Below, piece after piece: positions 18,516 to 28,041 of a DNA stretch of 64,000 nucleotides. Where the stretch lies: NCBI RefSeq assembly GCF_014857905.1, contig NZ_JACYXE010000003.1, positions 287,909 through 351,908 of the forward strand, read 5' to 3'. The notes beneath the pieces are model-generated. The model was not told the DNA's origin and made no database searches. It saw nothing but the letters and a program-made list of their open reading frames with translations. Position 1 is the first letter of the stretch; each line of letters opens with the position of its first letter. Made by a program: the position numbers and the translations under genes. This DNA comes from Agilicoccus flavus (GTDB lineage Bacteria > Actinomycetota > Actinomycetes > Actinomycetales > Dermatophilaceae).

Positions 18516-19925
18516 ATGCGACGTCGACGGACGGACCGGACCCGCACGCGGGCCGCGACCGCGCTCGCCCTCGCCGTGGCCGTGGGGTCGGCGGTGGGCC
18601 TGTCGGGCTGCGCCAAGGGCGAGAGCGCGGCCGGGGCCGGCGGGACCATCTCGTACTGGCTGTGGGACTCGGCGCAGCAGCCCGGGTACCAGAAGTGCGC
18701 GGACGCGTTCGCGGCGGAGAACCCCGGGCTGCGCGTGCGCATCACGCAGTACGGCTGGGACGACTACTGGAGCAAGCTGACGGCGGGCTTCATCGCCGAC
18801 ACGGCCCCGGACGTCTTCACCGACCACCTCGGCAAGTTCGCGCAGTTCGCCGATCTCGGCGTCCTGCGCCCCCTGGACGACCTCCAGGCGACGAAGGACA
18901 TCGCCGACGACGACTACCAGGAGGGCTTGGCGACCCTGTGGAAGGGGCAGGACGGCAAGCGGTACGGCGCTCCGAAGGACTGGGACACGGTCGCCCTCTT
19001 CTACAACGCGAAGATGCTCGCGGACGCGGGGATCACGAAGGAGCAGGTCGACTCGGCGGCCTGGAACCCCGACGACGGGGGCACGTTCGAGAAGATGGTC
19101 GCCCGGCTCACCGTCGACGCCAAGGGCCGCCGCGGCGACGAGCCCGGTTTCGACAAGAACCGGGTCAAGGTCTACGGGATGGCGATCGACCACGGCGGCG
19201 GCGACGGCTACGGCCAGACCCAGTGGTCGCCGTTCACGGGCAGCTCGGGCACGGGGTGGCAGTACCTCGACAAGAACCCGTGGGGCACCCGCTTCCGCTT
19301 CGACTCACCCGACGTGCAGAAGACGCTCGGCTGGTATTTCGGCCTCGTCCGCAAGGGCTACATGCCCCCGTACGAGGTGACGGCCGGCGACCTCGACAAG
19401 AACAAGCAGCTCGCGGCCGGGACCGCGGCGATGACCGTGGACGGTTCGTGGATGATCTCCACCTACAGCGGCTTCACGAACGCGGCCGGCGAGAAGACGC
19501 CCATCGGGATCGCGCCCACGCCGGTGGGCCCCGCGGGGAAGCGCGCGTCGATGTTCAACGGCCTCGCCGACTCGGTGACGACGAACAGCACGCAGCCCGA
19601 GAACGCGGCGAAGTGGGTGAAGTTCCTCTCGGGCCAGACGTGCCAGGACATCATCGGCAACGCCGGGGTCGTCTTCCCGGCGCGCAGGTCGGGGACCGAG
19701 CTCGCAGTCGCCTACAACAAGCGGGAGCGCAACCTCGACGTCACCCCGTTCACCGAACAGGTGAGCGAGAAGTCGACCTTCCTCTACCCGGTCGTCTACT
19801 ACGCCGAGGACATCAAGGCCATCCTGGGGCCCGGCATGAACGCCATCTACATCGGGCAGGAACCCGTCTCGGCGATGACGACGTTCAACGAGCAGATCAA
19901 CCTGCTGCTCTCGCAGCGGGGTTGA
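18516..19925 (+). CDS. Sugar ABC transporter substrate-binding lipoprotein
   Basis: 469 residues. Twin-basic-rich N-terminus, hydrophobic stretch (about 13-28) and lipobox LSGC with Cys32 as the lipidated residue, so it is anchored outside the membrane. The mature part is a family-1 solute-binding protein (ISYWLWDSAQQPGYQKCADAF, DVFTDHLGKFAQFADLG, AMTVDGSWMISTY). The ATG at 18516 has AGGAG seven bases upstream; GTGs at 18499 and 18510 are poorer. Captures the sugar for the two permeases. Confidence 0.92.
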   Translation: MRRRRTDRTRTRAATALALAVAVGSAVGLSGCAKGESAAGAGGTISYWLWDSAQQPGYQKCADAFAAENPGLRVRITQYGWDDYWSKLTAGFIADTAPDVFTDHLGKFAQFADLGVLRPLDDLQATKDIADDDYQEGLATLWKGQDGKRYGAPKDWDTVALFYNAKMLADAGITKEQVDSAAWNPDDGGTFEKMVARLTVDAKGRRGDEPGFDKNRVKVYGMAIDHGGGDGYGQTQWSPFTGSSGTGWQYLDKNPWGTRFRFDSPDVQKTLGWYFGLVRKGYMPPYEVTAGDLDKNKQLAAGTAAMTVDGSWMISTYSGFTNAAGEKTPIGIAPTPVGPAGKRASMFNGLADSVTTNSTQPENAAKWVKFLSGQTCQDIIGNAGVVFPARRSGTELAVAYNKRERNLDVTPFTEQVSEKSTFLYPVVYYAEDIKAILGPGMNAIYIGQEPVSAMTTFNEQINLLLSQRG

Positions 19926-19967
19926 TCTCTCGTCCACCGCTGCTGCCGTCGTCGTCGTCGGAGCGGG

Positions 19968-21338
19968 TCAGGGGGCGACGAACGCCAGCGCGACGACGAT
20001 CGGCAGCGACACGAGCGAGGCGATCGAGGTGACCACCGTCATCGTCTTCAGCCCGCCCTGGGTGGTCAGGCCGAGGAGGGCCTTGTACATCCAGAAGAAG
20101 TTGCTGTTGACCTGGAGCGCGAACAGGGAGCCCGACGCGATCGCGAGGCCGATGGCGATCGGCGCGACCCCGATGGAGCCGAGGATGGGCGCGACGATGC
20201 CCGCGGCCGTGATGGCCGCCACCGACACCGACCCGATGGCGAGGTGCAGCACGGCGGCGATGAACCAGGCGAGCAGGACGCTGACGACGACCGGAGCGCC
20301 GCTGTCCGCGCCGAAGAGCCCGCCGAGGACGTCGGCCAGGCCCGTCGCCTTGATGACGGCGCCGAGCGAACCGCCGATGCCCGTGACCAGGAGGATCTCG
20401 CCGGCGGTGTGCAGGCCGTCGCCGAACGCCTCGTCGGTGCGGTTCCGCCCGACGGTCCGGCGGGCGAGGAAGAAGGCCAGCAGGAGACCGATGAACATCG
20501 CGACGTTGGCGTTGCCGAAGAAGTCGACGACCTCGTTCTCGACGCCGGCGAGGCCCACGAACGCGCCGAACGCGATGAGCACGAGCGGGACGAGGATCGG
20601 CAGCAGGGCGACGACGAGGGCGGGGGCCCGCCGGCCGCCGAACGTGGCCGGGGCGGCGGCGTCCGCGCCCTCGTCGTCGGAGGGGCCGAGGGCGTCACCC
20701 TCGCCGTCCATCTCGTCCTTCTCCTCGTTCCAGTAGCCGCCCCGCAGCATGAGGCCGAACACGAAGGTGGTGAGAACGGCGGTGAGCGGGCCGAGGACGA
20801 TGCCGTAGATGAGGTAGGTCCCGAGCGGGATCTGCAGCAACCCGGCGATCGAGACCGCGGCGAGACCGGGCACCACGAAGACGTAGCCGCAGAAGATCCC
20901 CGTGCCGAGCGCGCCCGCCATGAGGGCCAACCCGTGCTTGCCGACGTGCGGGGCGGCCTGGCGGGCCACCGGCGCGCCGAGCACCACCTGCACGTCGACG
21001 TAGATCGAGGGGAAGATCGTCGAGAGGGCCACCGTCAGCCCGTAGGGGATCCGCTTCGGTCCCAGGGTCCGCACCAGCACCCCCACCAGGCGGTCGAACG
21101 TGCCGGTCGTGTGCAGCAGCGACCCGATGAGCACGCCGAAGCCGATGAGCAGACCGATCTTGGCCATGATGTCGCCGAAGCCCTCGGTGATGGCCTCGAC
21201 CGTCGCCGTGAACCCGACGCCCCCCGCCAGCCCGAGGTAGAGACACCCGATGACGAGGGAGATGATCGGGTCGATCTTGAACCTGATGATGAGCAGGACG
21301 ATCGCGAGGATGGCGATGGTCGTGTGGAGAGCGATCAC
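19968..21338 (-). CDS. GntP family gluconate:H+ symporter
   Basis: 456 residues with about twelve membrane segments; start IALHTTIAILAIVLLIIRFKIDP and the motif PSIYVDVQVVLGAPVARQAAPHVGKHGLALMAGAL are typical of GntP transporters. Members import gluconate, fructuronate or related sugar acids with protons. An acidic loop (about residues 200-225) sits in the middle. It is convergent with the ABC operon and separated by 42 bases. Confidence 0.9.
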   Translation of the reverse strand: MIALHTTIAILAIVLLIIRFKIDPIISLVIGCLYLGLAGGVGFTATVEAITEGFGDIMAKIGLLIGFGVLIGSLLHTTGTFDRLVGVLVRTLGPKRIPYGLTVALSTIFPSIYVDVQVVLGAPVARQAAPHVGKHGLALMAGALGTGIFCGYVFVVPGLAAVSIAGLLQIPLGTYLIYGIVLGPLTAVLTTFVFGLMLRGGYWNEEKDEMDGEGDALGPSDDEGADAAAPATFGGRRAPALVVALLPILVPLVLIAFGAFVGLAGVENEVVDFFGNANVAMFIGLLLAFFLARRTVGRNRTDEAFGDGLHTAGEILLVTGIGGSLGAVIKATGLADVLGGLFGADSGAPVVVSVLLAWFIAAVLHLAIGSVSVAAITAAGIVAPILGSIGVAPIAIGLAIASGSLFALQVNSNFFWMYKALLGLTTQGGLKTMTVVTSIASLVSLPIVVALAFVAP

Positions 21339-21466
21339 GGCGTGTACCTCGTTGTCGGGCCGGGGATTCCCGTGCGGGGCTCACAGTCTCTCCCGCCCGA
21401 CGGGTCGCGAGGGGGACCGGCGCCCGAGGACTTGCGCCCGGCCCGACGGGCCGTGCCCCGGCCCAA

Positions 21467-21490
21467 CCCCCGGACCCGTAGGCCCGGGGG
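21467..21490 (-). terminator. Hairpin after the amino-acid permease gene
   Basis: Perfect 7-bp stem CCCCCGG / CCGGGGG with a 10-base loop, 17 bases downstream of the permease stop on the minus strand. No U tract. Confidence 0.4.
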
Positions 21491-21506
21491 CGGCGCGGAC
21501 GTGACG

Positions 21507-22934
21507 TCAGTGACCCGACGGGCCGGTGGACATGGGCTCCTCCACGGGCCCGGTCCCGGCGTCGGTGCGGCCCGTCAGGGGCAGGCCGCGCGACCGGCGC
21601 ATGATGACGAACGCGACGAGGAACACGGCCCAGGCGCCCAGGCTCAGCCACAGCTGGGAGGCCGTGTCGGGACTGAACGACATCTGCACGAGGATCGCGA
21701 CCATCGCGACGATGGAGAGGATCGTCAGGACGGGGAAGGCCCACATCTTCACCTCGAGCGTGGCGTCGTCGGCCCGGCGGCGCAGGACGAACTGCGAGAC
21801 CGCGATGAGGATGTAGACGAAGATGATGATCGCGCCCGAGGAGTTGAGCAGGAACGCGAAGATCCCGTCCTCGGAGACGCGGGCGGCGATGACGCACGCG
21901 AAGCCGACGATCGTCGAGAAGAGGATCGCGCGGCGGGGCGCGCCGCTGGCGCTGACCCGCGTGAGCGAGACGGGCGCCTCACCCCGGGCGGCGAGCACGA
22001 ACAGCATCCGGCTCGCCGTGTACAGGCCGGAGTTCAGGCACGACAGGACGGCCACGAGCACGACCGCGTTCATGATCTGGTCGGCGTAGGGGATGCCCAT
22101 GACCTTGAACGCCGACACGAACGGCGACACCATGGCGGCCTTGTCGTTCCACGGCACGATGCACGCGAGCAGGAACGTCGCGCCGATGAAGAACGTCGCC
22201 ACGCGGAAGATGACGGAGTTCGTGGCGCGCACGATGGCCTTGGCCGGGTCGTCGGACTCCGCGGCGGCGATCGTCGCGATCTCCGCGCCGACCATCGAGA
22301 AGATCACCGTGACGACGGAGACGACGATTGCGGCCACGCCGTTCGGGAAGAGGCCCCCGTGCGCGGTGAGGTTCTCGAAGTGCATGCCGGTGCCGCCGAT
22401 GACGCCGAGCACGTAGAGCGTGCCCACGACGAGGAACAGCGCGATGGCCGCGACCTTGATCCCGGCGAACCAGTACTCGAACTCGCCGTAGGACTTCACC
22501 GAGAACATGTTGGTCGCCGTCATGAAGAGCATGAGGACGAGCCCGATGATCCACAGGTCGACGGACGGCATCCAGTACTGGATGACCTTCGCGCCGGCGA
22601 CGGCCTCGAAACCGACGACGACGACCCAGAAGTACCAGTACAACCAGGCCACGGAGAAGCCGGCCCAGTCACCGAGCGCCAGTCGGGCATAGTCGGAGAA
22701 CGAGCCGGTGGCGGGCAGGGCGGTCGCCATCTCGCCGAGCATGCGCATGACGCAGATGATGAGCAGACCGCACAGGCCGTACGTGAGGAACGCGGCCGGC
22801 CCGGCGCTGCCGAGCACGGTGCCCGACCCGACGAACAGGCCGGCGCCGATGACCCCGCCGATGGCGATCATGGCGAGGTGGCGTTGCTTGAGCCCCTTGT
22901 GCAGGTCCGGGGCGGTGGAGGGAGGAGCAGCCAT
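21507..22934 (-). CDS. Amino acid permease (APC superfamily, GABA/aromatic permease type)
   Basis: 475 residues with twelve predicted membrane segments. Starts KGLKQRHLAMIAIGGVIGAGLFVGSG, the APC signature, and contains YWYFWVVVVGFEAVAGAKVIQYW and VSVVTVIFSMVGAEIATIAAAES. Related to GabP, CycA and AnsP-type transporters that import amino acids by proton symport; the substrate is not determinable here. It has its own upstream region behind the DUF349 terminator. Confidence 0.9.
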   Translation of the reverse strand: MAAPPSTAPDLHKGLKQRHLAMIAIGGVIGAGLFVGSGTVLGSAGPAAFLTYGLCGLLIICVMRMLGEMATALPATGSFSDYARLALGDWAGFSVAWLYWYFWVVVVGFEAVAGAKVIQYWMPSVDLWIIGLVLMLFMTATNMFSVKSYGEFEYWFAGIKVAAIALFLVVGTLYVLGVIGGTGMHFENLTAHGGLFPNGVAAIVVSVVTVIFSMVGAEIATIAAAESDDPAKAIVRATNSVIFRVATFFIGATFLLACIVPWNDKAAMVSPFVSAFKVMGIPYADQIMNAVVLVAVLSCLNSGLYTASRMLFVLAARGEAPVSLTRVSASGAPRRAILFSTIVGFACVIAARVSEDGIFAFLLNSSGAIIIFVYILIAVSQFVLRRRADDATLEVKMWAFPVLTILSIVAMVAILVQMSFSPDTASQLWLSLGAWAVFLVAFVIMRRSRGLPLTGRTDAGTGPVEEPMSTGPSGH

Positions 22935-22978
22935 GACAGGCCCTTCGCGGTGCGTGGCCGACCGAGGTCGACGCGGTC

Positions 22979-23008
22979 CGCCCCGTCGACCGGGCGGTCG
23001 ACGGGGCG
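22979..23008 (-). terminator. 13-bp hairpin between DUF349 gene and amino-acid permease gene
   Basis: Perfect inverted repeat CGCCCCGTCGACC / GGTCGACGGGGCG with a 4-base loop, downstream of the DUF349 stop and upstream of the permease on the minus strand. Most likely ends the DUF349 transcript. A second, 6-bp hairpin lies nearer the stop (23058-23075). Confidence 0.6.
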
Positions 23009-23093
23009 ACGGGGCTGATCTCGCCCGTCGGGGACGGGACGCTACTCTCCTCCGCGTCTCCGTGGTGTTACGGAGCCGTGTCGCGATCGTGTC

Positions 23094-24902
23094 TCAGCGG
23101 CCGCCGAACTCGGCCATTCCGGCCTGCGCCTGGGCGAGCCAGGCCTGCCGCGTCTCGAGCGCCTCCCGCGCCTTGGCGATCCGCCGCTCGTCCCCGCTCT
23201 TCTCCGCCTTCTCGAGGTCGCGGCGGTACTTCTCGAGGGCCGCCTCCGCCTGCGCGGCGAGGCTCGCGGCGCGCGCGGCGACCTCGGGGTTGGTGGCCTT
23301 CCACTTGTGGTCCTCGGCGTCGCGCACGGCCTGCTCGACCCGCCGCATCGCCTTCTCGACCCGGTCCATGTCGGAGCGGGGGACCCTCCCGGCGGCGTCC
23401 CACTTGTCCTGGATGCTCCGGAGCGCGGCCTTGGCGCGGTCGAGATCCGTGACGGGCAGCAGGGCCTGGGCCTGGGCGAGGAGCTCCTCCTTGACGACGA
23501 GGTTGCCCTGGTACTCCTCGTTCTCGGCGGCGACGATCTCGTCCTTGGCCGCGAAGAACGCGTCCTGGGCCGCCTTGAAGCGGCTCCACAGGGCGTCGTC
23601 GTCGGCGCGCGCGGCCCGCCCGGCCTGACGCCAGCGGTCCATGAGCCGCTTGAACGCCCCCGCGGTGGCGCCCCAGTCGGTGCTGTCGCGCAGGGCCTCG
23701 GCCTCGGCGACGAGGGCCTCCTTGGCCGCCTTCGCCTCGCCCTGCGTGGCGCCGAGCTGGGCGAAGTGGACACGACGCATCTTGTCGAAGGAGTTGCGCG
23801 ACGAGGAGAGCCGGGCCCAGAGGGCCTGCTCGGTCTCGCGGTCGAGGCGCGGACCGCCCCGCTGGGCCGCCTTCCACTCGTCGAGGAGCGCGCGCATCCG
23901 GGCGCTGCTCGACTTCCACTGGACCTTCTCCTCGGGCTGGCCGGCGATCCGCTCGGCCTCCACGACGATCTTCTCGCGGGCGGCGGCGGCCTCGGCGCGC
24001 TGCTGCGCCCGCTGCTCCGCCTCGACGGCCCGGCGGGCCTGTACCGCGGTCGCGACGTTCTCGACCTTCGCGGCCAGGGCGACGAGGTCGCCGACCGCCC
24101 GCAGCTCGCCGGCGCTCGTGCGCAGGGCGGCGAGGCTCTCGTCGGCCTCCTTGGCCGACAGGTCGGTCTGCGTCACGCGCTGCAGCAGCAGGTCGGCGGC
24201 CGCGTCCACCTCGACGTACTTGCGGGCGAAGTAGGCGAGCGCCTCGTCGGGCGACGCCCCCGGGTACGACCCGACCTCGCTCTCGCCCTCCGGGGTGCGC
24301 ACGAAGACCGTGCCGTCGTCGGCGACGCGGCCGAAGGTGACCGCGTCCGCGATCGCCACCCCGGAGACCGGGGCCGTCGCGGGCGGCGCGGGACGATCCG
24401 CGCCCGGCGCCGGGCGTGCCGGCCCCGGTCGCGCCGGCGGCCCGGGCGTGGGGCGGGAGGCCGGCGGCGTGGGCCGGGGCGCGGGTGACGGGACAGGGGG
24501 CGCGGGGGGCGCGGGGGCCGGCGAGGGAACCTCGGACGACCCGCCGTCGGTGCCGTCGCCGCCCGGGGCGCCCTCGGTGGCTCCCGCGGTGTCCGGCTCG
24601 GTGACGTCGGCGGGGGCCGGGGTCTCGTCGGCCGGTGCGGGGGCCGCGTTCTCGGTCTCGTCGGCGGGTGCGGGGGCCGCGTTCTCGGTCTCGTCGGCGG
24701 GTGCGGGGGCCGCGTTCGCGGTCTCGTCGGCCGGCTCGGGGGTCGTGCTCCCGGTCTCGTCGGCCGGCTCGGAAGCCGCGCCGCGCGCCTCGTCCGTCGG
24801 CGCGGGGGCCGTGCCGGGGGTCGCGACGGCGTCGGTCGCCTCGACCTGCGGGGCGGTCACCTCGGCGGGCGCGTCGGGCGTGGGCTGGCTCTGGTCGGAC
24901 AC
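23094..24902 (-). CDS. DUF349 domain-containing protein
   Basis: 602 residues. The N-terminal 215 residues are disordered, Ala/Pro/Glu-rich, with tandem copies of an 11-residue unit such as APAPADETENA. The rest is alpha-helical with at least four DUF349-type repeats (for example RLMDRWRQAGRAARADDDALWSRFKAAQD and IQDKWDAAGRVPRSDMDRVEKAMRRVE). Function of the family is unknown. The GTG at 24902 has AGGAGGG seven bases upstream, so the longer in-frame extension is rejected. It lies just before the MBL-hisS pair, divergently transcribed, as in other actinobacteria. Confidence 0.85.
   Translation of the reverse strand: MSDQSQPTPDAPAEVTAPQVEATDAVATPGTAPAPTDEARGAASEPADETGSTTPEPADETANAAPAPADETENAAPAPADETENAAPAPADETPAPADVTEPDTAGATEGAPGGDGTDGGSSEVPSPAPAPPAPPVPSPAPRPTPPASRPTPGPPARPGPARPAPGADRPAPPATAPVSGVAIADAVTFGRVADDGTVFVRTPEGESEVGSYPGASPDEALAYFARKYVEVDAAADLLLQRVTQTDLSAKEADESLAALRTSAGELRAVGDLVALAAKVENVATAVQARRAVEAEQRAQQRAEAAAAREKIVVEAERIAGQPEEKVQWKSSSARMRALLDEWKAAQRGGPRLDRETEQALWARLSSSRNSFDKMRRVHFAQLGATQGEAKAAKEALVAEAEALRDSTDWGATAGAFKRLMDRWRQAGRAARADDDALWSRFKAAQDAFFAAKDEIVAAENEEYQGNLVVKEELLAQAQALLPVTDLDRAKAALRSIQDKWDAAGRVPRSDMDRVEKAMRRVEQAVRDAEDHKWKATNPEVAARAASLAAQAEAALEKYRRDLEKAEKSGDERRIAKAREALETRQAWLAQAQAGMAEFGGR
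24622..24786 (-). repeat. 33-bp tandem repeat within the DUF349 gene
   Basis: Five units start at 24622, 24655, 24688, 24721 and 24754, each coding 11 residues around the core PADET. The second and third are nearly identical in DNA, suggesting recent copy-number change. Confidence 0.8.
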
Positions 24903-25077
24903 GGCGGGGGCCCTCCTGTGGTGGACACCGCTGCGCGAGGGCGCGGCAGCGGTTCGATGAGTGACGTTCCCCACGACGATACGGGGCGGGCGCCCCACGC
25001 GGCGCCCGGCGCGCCCCGGGAAGCGCCCCGGCGCGGGGGAGGACGCGAGGGTCGCCGGGGGTGTCGGAGGTGGCCGA

Positions 25078-25089
25078 TAGGCTGCGCGG
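25078..25089 (+). promoter_or_regulatory. Leaderless-type -10 box of the MBL hydrolase-hisS operon
   Basis: TAGGCT (25078-25083), six bases, then GTG. No ribosome binding site lies before the GTG. Confidence 0.6.
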
Positions 25090-25791
25090 GTGTTCCTCAT
25101 GGGCTTCCCCGCGGTCGCGCTCGCGACCAACTGCTACGTCGTCGGCCCCTCGCACAGCGAGGAGTGCGTTGTCGTCGATCCCGGCGTCGGGGTCCTCGAC
25201 CCGCTGACCCGGTTGCTGGCCGAGCACTCGCGGACGCCGGTCGCGGTCCTGCTCACGCACGGGCACCTCGATCACGTCTACTCCGCGGCGCTCGTGGGGT
25301 CCCGCTACGACGCCCCGACCTACGTGCATCCCGATGACCGGTACCGCCTCGACGATCCCGTCTCGGACGTCGGGCCGCTCGTCGCCGTCTTCGAGCAGCA
25401 GCTGGGTTCGCGCGTGGAGTGGACGCGGCCGGACGACATCCGGGAGGCCCACGACGGCGAGGACCTCGCCCTGGCCGGGCTCGGGTTCCGCGTGGACCAC
25501 GCCCCAGGCCACACGGAGGGCTCCGTGTTGTTCTCCGTCGACGGCACCCCGGACCTGCTCGGCCCGCAGACGGGCCTGGCCCGGACCATCCTCACCGGCG
25601 ACGTCCTCTTCGCCGGGGGCATCGGCCGCACCGACCTGCCCGGCGGCGACGACGCCGCGATGACCGCCAGCCTGCGCGACGTCGTGCTCGGCCTGGCCGA
25701 CGACAGCCTCGTGCTGCCCGGCCACGGACCGGGCAGCACGATCGCGAACGAACGCGCGACGAACCCCTACCTGCAAGGACTGCACCGATGA
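25090..25791 (+). CDS. MBL fold metallo-hydrolase (glyoxalase II-like)
   Basis: 233 residues. Metal ligands are visible in THGHLDH (HxHxDH), the APGHTEGS histidine, TGDVLF with the bridging Asp, and LPGHGPGS with the last His, so the dinuclear site is complete. The family includes hydroxyacylglutathione hydrolases; with no glutathione assured here the thioester substrate is uncertain. It overlaps hisS (ATGA), an arrangement conserved in actinobacteria. An ATG three codons in is an alternative start. Confidence 0.9.
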   Translation: MFLMGFPAVALATNCYVVGPSHSEECVVVDPGVGVLDPLTRLLAEHSRTPVAVLLTHGHLDHVYSAALVGSRYDAPTYVHPDDRYRLDDPVSDVGPLVAVFEQQLGSRVEWTRPDDIREAHDGEDLALAGLGFRVDHAPGHTEGSVLFSVDGTPDLLGPQTGLARTILTGDVLFAGGIGRTDLPGGDDAAMTASLRDVVLGLADDSLVLPGHGPGSTIANERATNPYLQGLHR

Positions 25792-27134
25792 GCCAGAAGA
25801 TCGCGCCGCTCAGCGGCTTCCCCGAGTGGCTGCCCGCCCAGCGGGTCGTCGAGTCGCACTTCCTCGACGTCATCGCCTCGACGTTCGAGCTGCACGGTTT
25901 CGCGAACATCGAGACGCGCGCGGTCGAGCCGGTGGAGCGACTCGTCGGCAAGGGCGGGGACGCCGACAAGGAGATCTTCGGGATCACGCGCCTCGCCGGC
26001 GAGGACGACGACGCGGCGGGCGGCGCGAAGCTGGGCCTGCACTTCGACCTCACCGTGCCGTTCGCCCGGTACGTCCTCGAGAACGCGGGCCACCTGACCT
26101 TCCCGTTCCGGCGCTACCAGATCCAGAAGGTGTGGCGAGGGGAGCGCCCGCAGGACGGGCGCTTCCGCGAGTTCGTCCAGGCCGACATCGACGTCGTCGG
26201 CGACGGCGTGCTGCCCGCCCACTACGAGGCCGAGATGCCGCTCGTCATCGTCGACGCGTTCGCGCAGCTGCCGATCGGTCCCTACCGCATCCAGGTCAAC
26301 AACCGGAAGGTGCCGGAGGGCTTCTACCTCGGCCTCGGCGTCGCCCCCGAGCTCGTCGTACCGGTGCTGCGCATCGTCGACAAGCTCGACAAGATCGGGG
26401 CCGACGCGGTGGCGGCCGCGCTCGTCGAGGCGGGCCTGACCGACGCCCAGGCGGCGGCGTGCCTCGACCTCGCGCGGATCCGCTCCGACGACCTGTCGTT
26501 CGTTGACGCCGTCCGCGGGCTCGGCGTCGAGCACCCCACGCTGGAGACGGGCCTCGCGGATCTGGCGGCCGTGGTGGCCGCCGCCTCGGAGCACGCGCCC
26601 GGCGTCGTCGTGGCCGACCTGTCCGTGGCCCGGGGTCTCGACTACTACACGGGCACCGTCTACGAGACGCGCCTCGTGGGGCAGGAGGCCTACGGGTCGA
26701 TCTGCTCCGGCGGCCGGTACGACTCGCTCGCGAGCGACGGGCGGACGACCTACCCGGGGGTGGGGATCTCGATCGGGGTCTCGCGGCTCCTGCACCGCCT
26801 CATGGCCTCGGGCTCCCTCACGGCGTCCCGTCCCACCCCGACGTGCGTGCTCGTCGCGCTCGCCGCCGAGACCGATCGGCCGCGGGCGATGCGCCTCGCC
26901 GCCCGGCTGCGCGCCCGCGGGATCGCCACCGAGGTCGCCCCCTCGGCCGCCAAGTTCGGCAAGCAGATCCGCTTCGCCGATCGACGGTCCATCCCGTTCG
27001 TCTGGTTCCTCGGCGAGCAGGAGGCCCCGGACTCGGTCAAGGACATCCGCAGCGGCGAGCAGGTCGAGGCCGACGCGGCCACGTGGGAGCCGCCGGAGAC
27101 CGACCTGCGGCCCGCGCTCATCGTCGCGGACTGA
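25788..27134 (+). CDS. hisS: Histidine--tRNA ligase
   Basis: 448 residues. Charges tRNA-His. Class II motifs: FRRYQIQKVWRGERPQDGRFREF (motif 2 region), the histidine-binding LSVARGLDYYTGTVYE and GGRYDSL, and GVGISIGVSRL (motif 3), with the anticodon-binding domain from about 345. Overlaps the hydrolase gene by ATGA; its last 17 bases overlap the convergent membrane-protein gene. Confidence 0.96.
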   Translation: MSQKIAPLSGFPEWLPAQRVVESHFLDVIASTFELHGFANIETRAVEPVERLVGKGGDADKEIFGITRLAGEDDDAAGGAKLGLHFDLTVPFARYVLENAGHLTFPFRRYQIQKVWRGERPQDGRFREFVQADIDVVGDGVLPAHYEAEMPLVIVDAFAQLPIGPYRIQVNNRKVPEGFYLGLGVAPELVVPVLRIVDKLDKIGADAVAAALVEAGLTDAQAAACLDLARIRSDDLSFVDAVRGLGVEHPTLETGLADLAAVVAAASEHAPGVVVADLSVARGLDYYTGTVYETRLVGQEAYGSICSGGRYDSLASDGRTTYPGVGISIGVSRLLHRLMASGSLTASRPTPTCVLVALAAETDRPRAMRLAARLRARGIATEVAPSAAKFGKQIRFADRRSIPFVWFLGEQEAPDSVKDIRSGEQVEADAATWEPPETDLRPALIVAD

Positions 27135-27849
27135 CCGGGGGATCAGCGGGGCCGGCGCTCTGTGGGCCCCCGGCGCCGCCGGCGTCCTCGCGACCCCGGT
27201 CAGCGTGCCCGTCGGTGGCGCCCGGTGCGGGGGTCGCCGCGGCGGCCCGGGCGGGGATGCGCAGGCCGATCGCCGCGAGCTCCAGATCGGCCAGCGCGCG
27301 CACGACGTCCGGGTCCCCCCGGCGCCACGCGCCCGCCGGGTCGGGGTGGATGGCGCGCAGGCGGGTCAGCGGGGCCCGGGCCAGGGCCCGCAGGGCGAAC
27401 AGGTCCGGTTCGGCCCCCGTCGCGAGCAGCCGCCGCGCCGCGCCGGAGCGGCGGTGGAACGCGATCCGCGCCACGAGCCAGGGGATGGCGAGCGCGAGCG
27501 CCGGGGCGAGCGCGGTGGCCGCGCCGGCGATCGAGCCGAGCCGCTCGACGTCGGCGGCGAGGTCCAGACCCGCCTGTCGGGCCTGCGTCCCCGGGGCGGC
27601 CAGCGCGGCGAACGCGCCCGCCAGCCGCTCGCCGACGAACGGGAGCTCGGTGACATCGCGTGACGCCTGGGTCAGCGCCGACTCCGCCTGCTCGCCCGAC
27701 CGGGCCAGCGCGCGCGCCTGCTCGGCGAGCCCGCGCAGGCGCTCGGCGAGGCGGATCCCGACGGCCACCCATGCGAGCACCCACCCGACGACCAGTGCGT
27801 CTCCGATCGCCTGTCGCGCGGCGCGTCGCGGTTCCTGGGCGTACCACAT
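27118..27849 (-). CDS. Hypothetical membrane protein
   Basis: 243 residues, family not recognised. A hydrophobic segment lies at about 18-35 (DALVVGWVLAWVAVGIRLAE), then a helical stretch rich in Ala and Arg, and a second hydrophobic segment near 115-130 (ALAPALALAIPWLVARIAF); the tail is Gly/Pro/Asp-rich. Topology suggests two membrane helices with an extracytoplasmic helical part. The start ATG is preceded by CAGGAT with six bases between, so it may be leaderless. It overlaps the end of hisS. Confidence 0.7.
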   Translation of the reverse strand: MWYAQEPRRAARQAIGDALVVGWVLAWVAVGIRLAERLRGLAEQARALARSGEQAESALTQASRDVTELPFVGERLAGAFAALAAPGTQARQAGLDLAADVERLGSIAGAATALAPALALAIPWLVARIAFHRRSGAARRLLATGAEPDLFALRALARAPLTRLRAIHPDPAGAWRRGDPDVVRALADLELAAIGLRIPARAAAATPAPGATDGHADRGREDAGGAGGPQSAGPADPPVSPRR

Positions 27850-28041
27850 GTTCCCATCCTGACGGGGCGGACCGCCCCTCGCCGGGCCGGGGCCGGCGAC
27901 ACGCGGACCGCCGGGGGCGGTTGTGTCGGGGTGGGACGGGCGGCTGTGTCGGGGTGGGAACACGACTCGAGGCCGGACGGTTGGCATAGTAGGACGACCG
28001 ACCAGTAACCCCGGTCCGGAACGCGAGCCGAAGGACATCAC

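Noticed and set aside
24622..24786. Regular repeats suggesting a CRISPR array
   Set aside because: The units are contiguous 33-base coding repeats without spacers, in frame with the DUF349 protein. The CACGAC repeats at 48251-48274 are likewise a simple tandem repeat. No cas genes are present.
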